A stretch of DNA of 8,094 nt. Origin: CAYZEZ01 sp964477295 (lineage in GTDB: Bacteria > Bacteroidota > Bacteroidia > Bacteroidales > SM23-62). Below, one piece after another: positions 6,286 through 8,094 of this stretch (position 1 is the first letter of the stretch; each line of letters starts with the position of its first letter). The position numbers and the translations under genes were made by a program. The notes beneath the pieces were generated by a model that worked only from the letters and a program-made list of their open reading frames with translations, was not told the origin of the DNA and ran no database searches. The stretch covers positions 1-8,094 of the forward strand of contig CAYZEZ010000222.1 of NCBI GenBank assembly GCA_964477295.1, read 5' to 3'.

Positions 6286-7896
6286 GTGATTAAAATCATA
6301 CCAAACAGAACCATATATCTGATCGGGCTGAGCCTCCTGGCGATCAGTTTGCCACTCTCCATTTTTACAACTAGTGTTGCTGAGATCATTATAATCGTAA
6401 ATTGGATACTGGAAGGGAATTTCAGGGATAAGTGGCAGATGTTCCGCGAAAGAAAGAGCCTGTGGCTTATCGGATCAATCTATTTGCTTCATATCATTGG
6501 TTTATTTTATTCGCAGGATCTTTCGTATGGTTATCATGATCTGAGGATAAATTTACCCTTGCTGGTTTTGCCTTTGGTGATAGGAACCTCTCGTGGTTTG
6601 GATAATTCAGAGTTAAAGTGGGTCCTGTTAAGCCTTATTGCGGGTGTGACAGCGAGTACATTTACCAGTGCTTCAATACTTTTCGGCATTGTGCCCTATG
6701 CGTATCATGATGTGAGGGAGATTTCATTATTTGTGAGCCACATAAGGTTATCGCTGCTGATCAATATGGCCATTTTTATCCTGTTGTATTTAGTTTTTGG
6801 CACGGACTTTTCTTTTTCCCGAAAAATAAAAATTGTTTTTTTCATTGTTCTGCTCTGGCTGACTGTATTCCTGTTTCTCCTGCAGGCCATAACAGGTATT
6901 GTGGTACTGATGGTCACCGGATTCATTCTTTTCTGGATATTTATCTGGAAGGTCAGGCACCTGGTTTTAAGGTGGTTCCTTGTAGTAATGATGATCACAG
7001 CGACATTCCTCGTGTTTTCTTTCCTGACCGGATCGGTGGCCCGGTTTTATGGAGTTGAAGATGTTGATTTTTCGGCCCTTCCTGAAAAAACAATGAATGG
7101 CAATCCTTATGTACACGACCTTGAAAGCAAACAGATCGAAAATGGCAATTATGTCTGGCTTTATGTGTGCGAGGAGGAGCTGAGACCTGGCTGGAATGCA
7201 GTAAGTGATCTTGATTATGATGGAAGGGATGAGGTGGGACAGCGGATTAAATATACTCTCATACGTTACATGACGTCCCTGGGTTATCGAAAAGATTCTG
7301 CCGGATTATCGCTATTGACCGGCCGTGACAAAGAGATGATTGAAAGCGGGAAGGCAAATTATATTTACGGAAGAAGAATTTCATTGTATCCGAAAGTGTA
7401 TGAAGTAATCTGGCAGATAGATGTGTTCAGGCAGGGAGGTAATCCTTCGGGCCATTCTGTTACCCAGCGGTTATCTTTTCTGCATGCGGGTATACAGATT
7501 GCCAGGGAGAACTTCTGGATGGGTGTTGGCACCGGGGATGTTGCCCGGGCATTTAAAAAGTATTATGAGGAATCGGATAGCCAGCTCCTGGAAAAATACC
7601 GGCTCAGGGCACATAACCAGTACCTTACCTATTTTGTCACTTTTGGATGTATTGGATTTTGCTGGTTTCTGGTTGCCCTGTTCTGGCCGGTTGTCCTGGA
7701 GAAAAAATGGAAGGATTACCTGTTTGTTATATTTTTTATCATTGGACTGATGTCGATGATGAATGAAGATACACTGGAAACCCACACTGGGAATTCCTAT
7801 TTTGCTTTCTTTTATGCATTGTTTCTTCTTGGTGCTCTGGGGAAAGGGCAACAGGATGCCACCCGTTCATTGATGGAGGATAATAAACTTAAATAA
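6286..7896 (+). CDS. O-antigen ligase/polymerase family membrane protein (WaaL/Wzy superfamily)
   Basis: A 536-residue inner-membrane protein with about ten hydrophobic helices: roughly eight between residues 10 and 250, then a large external region (about 250-450), then helices near 450-470, 479-492 and 503-519. The external region carries family hallmarks: GNPSGHSVTQR at 385-395, ENFWMGVGTGDV at 408-419 and RAHNQYL at 441-447, the Arg and His of this loop being the type that act on undecaprenyl-linked glycans in WaaL. NEDTLETHTGNSYFAFF near 493-509 matches the usual C-terminal block. It therefore probably joins or polymerises lipid-carried glycans at the periplasmic face; which glycan cannot be told, and no other glycan genes are next to it. 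The start is GTG at 6286 with no Shine-Dalgarno and no better in-frame ATG nearby. It is divergent from rplM, and the next gene begins 9 nt after its stop. Confidence 0.88.
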   Translation: MIKIIPNRTIYLIGLSLLAISLPLSIFTTSVAEIIIIVNWILEGNFRDKWQMFRERKSLWLIGSIYLLHIIGLFYSQDLSYGYHDLRINLPLLVLPLVIGTSRGLDNSELKWVLLSLIAGVTASTFTSASILFGIVPYAYHDVREISLFVSHIRLSLLINMAIFILLYLVFGTDFSFSRKIKIVFFIVLLWLTVFLFLLQAITGIVVLMVTGFILFWIFIWKVRHLVLRWFLVVMMITATFLVFSFLTGSVARFYGVEDVDFSALPEKTMNGNPYVHDLESKQIENGNYVWLYVCEEELRPGWNAVSDLDYDGRDEVGQRIKYTLIRYMTSLGYRKDSAGLSLLTGRDKEMIESGKANYIYGRRISLYPKVYEVIWQIDVFRQGGNPSGHSVTQRLSFLHAGIQIARENFWMGVGTGDVARAFKKYYEESDSQLLEKYRLRAHNQYLTYFVTFGCIGFCWFLVALFWPVVLEKKWKDYLFVIFFIIGLMSMMNEDTLETHTGNSYFAFFYALFLLGALGKGQQDATRSLMEDNKLK

Positions 7897-7905
7897 TATT
7901 ATCTC

Positions 7906-8094
7906 ATGACTATTCCACGGCTTGATTATGATTTCTATCGTCGTGATGTGCTGGAGGTTTGCCCCGGCCTGATTGGAAAGGTGCTTGTCAGGTCTTTCCC
8001 TGACGGCACACAATTCCGCAGCAGAATAACCGAGGTGGAGGCATATCGTGGTGAGGAAGACCTGGCATGTCATGCAGCAAGAGGAAGGACAGGC
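7906..8094 (+). CDS. Alkylpurine (3-methyladenine) DNA glycosylase, AAG/MPG family (5' part)
   Basis: The first 63 codons are present, the rest being cut by the window end. The N-terminus LDYDFYRRDVLEVCPGLIGK followed by RITEVEAYRGEEDLACHAARGRTG (about residues 40-63) is the hallmark of the MPG/AAG monofunctional glycosylase family: the Glu of TEVEAY is the catalytic base that activates water, and the DxACHAxxGRT segment is the conserved stretch after it. The enzyme flips out and removes 3-methyladenine and related damaged purines, starting base-excision repair. The ATG at 7906 is nine nucleotides after the stop of the membrane gene, so the two are probably one transcript despite unrelated roles. 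The family is clear from the visible part; completeness cannot be judged. Confidence 0.93.
   Translation, partial: MTIPRLDYDFYRRDVLEVCPGLIGKVLVRSFPDGTQFRSRITEVEAYRGEEDLACHAARGRTG

Noticed and set aside
5967..6389. 140-residue minus-strand open frame over rplM and the divergent promoter region
   Set aside because: It overlaps rplM in another frame and spans the promoter region; composition is not protein-like.
1..8094. Search for CRISPR arrays, insertion sequences, tRNAs, prophage or a new defence-type system
   Set aside because: No spaced direct repeats, transposase-like frames, tRNA cloverleaf or recognisable defence genes were seen; nearly all DNA is explained by ordinary genes.

Overview
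The window looks like chromosomal DNA from a member of the Bacteroidota, probably Bacteroidales. Four things point there: the gene order rplM-rpsI-rpsB-tsf followed by pyrH-frr; ribosomal proteins whose sequence style matches Bacteroidia (for example L13 beginning VDSLSYKTISAN); start codons preceded by A-rich tracts instead of Shine-Dalgarno sequences; and candidate promoters resembling the Bacteroidota TTTG / TAnnTTTG type. The assignment is from remembered family resemblance, not from a search.

Layout. Positions 3-110 (+) are the last codons of a gene that looks like a radical SAM/SPASM protein. It converges on the minus-strand block across a 20-bp inverted repeat (101-152). The minus-strand block, read from right to left, is rplM (L13), rpsI (S9), rpsB (S2), tsf (EF-Ts), a 576-residue multi-spanning membrane protein resembling the DUF6044/GT-C group, pyrH (UMP kinase) and frr (ribosome recycling factor). 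The divergent plus-strand block is an O-antigen-ligase-family membrane protein (6286-7896), followed 9 nt later by the start of an alkylpurine (3-methyladenine) DNA glycosylase cut off by the window end (7906-8094).

How it fits together. The minus block is mostly a growth-linked translation cluster: two 50S/30S proteins, S2 with its usual partner EF-Ts, then UMP kinase and the factor that recycles the ribosome after termination. The membrane protein between tsf and pyrH is the outlier: it is much more AT-rich and has no obvious link to translation. The plus block deals with envelope glycans and DNA repair and looks like an accidental neighbour pair.

Regulation. The 117-bp region between rplM and the ligase gene is extremely AT-rich and contains overlapping candidate promoters for both directions. 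The rpsI-rpsB gap can form a two-part hairpin that may be an rpsB leader structure. No gene-free stretch exceeds about 140 bp. I see no tRNA, rRNA, CRISPR array, insertion sequence or prophage feature, and no convincing new multi-gene system. The points most worth a second look are the intruding membrane gene, the two leader/promoter regions and the charged tail on S2.
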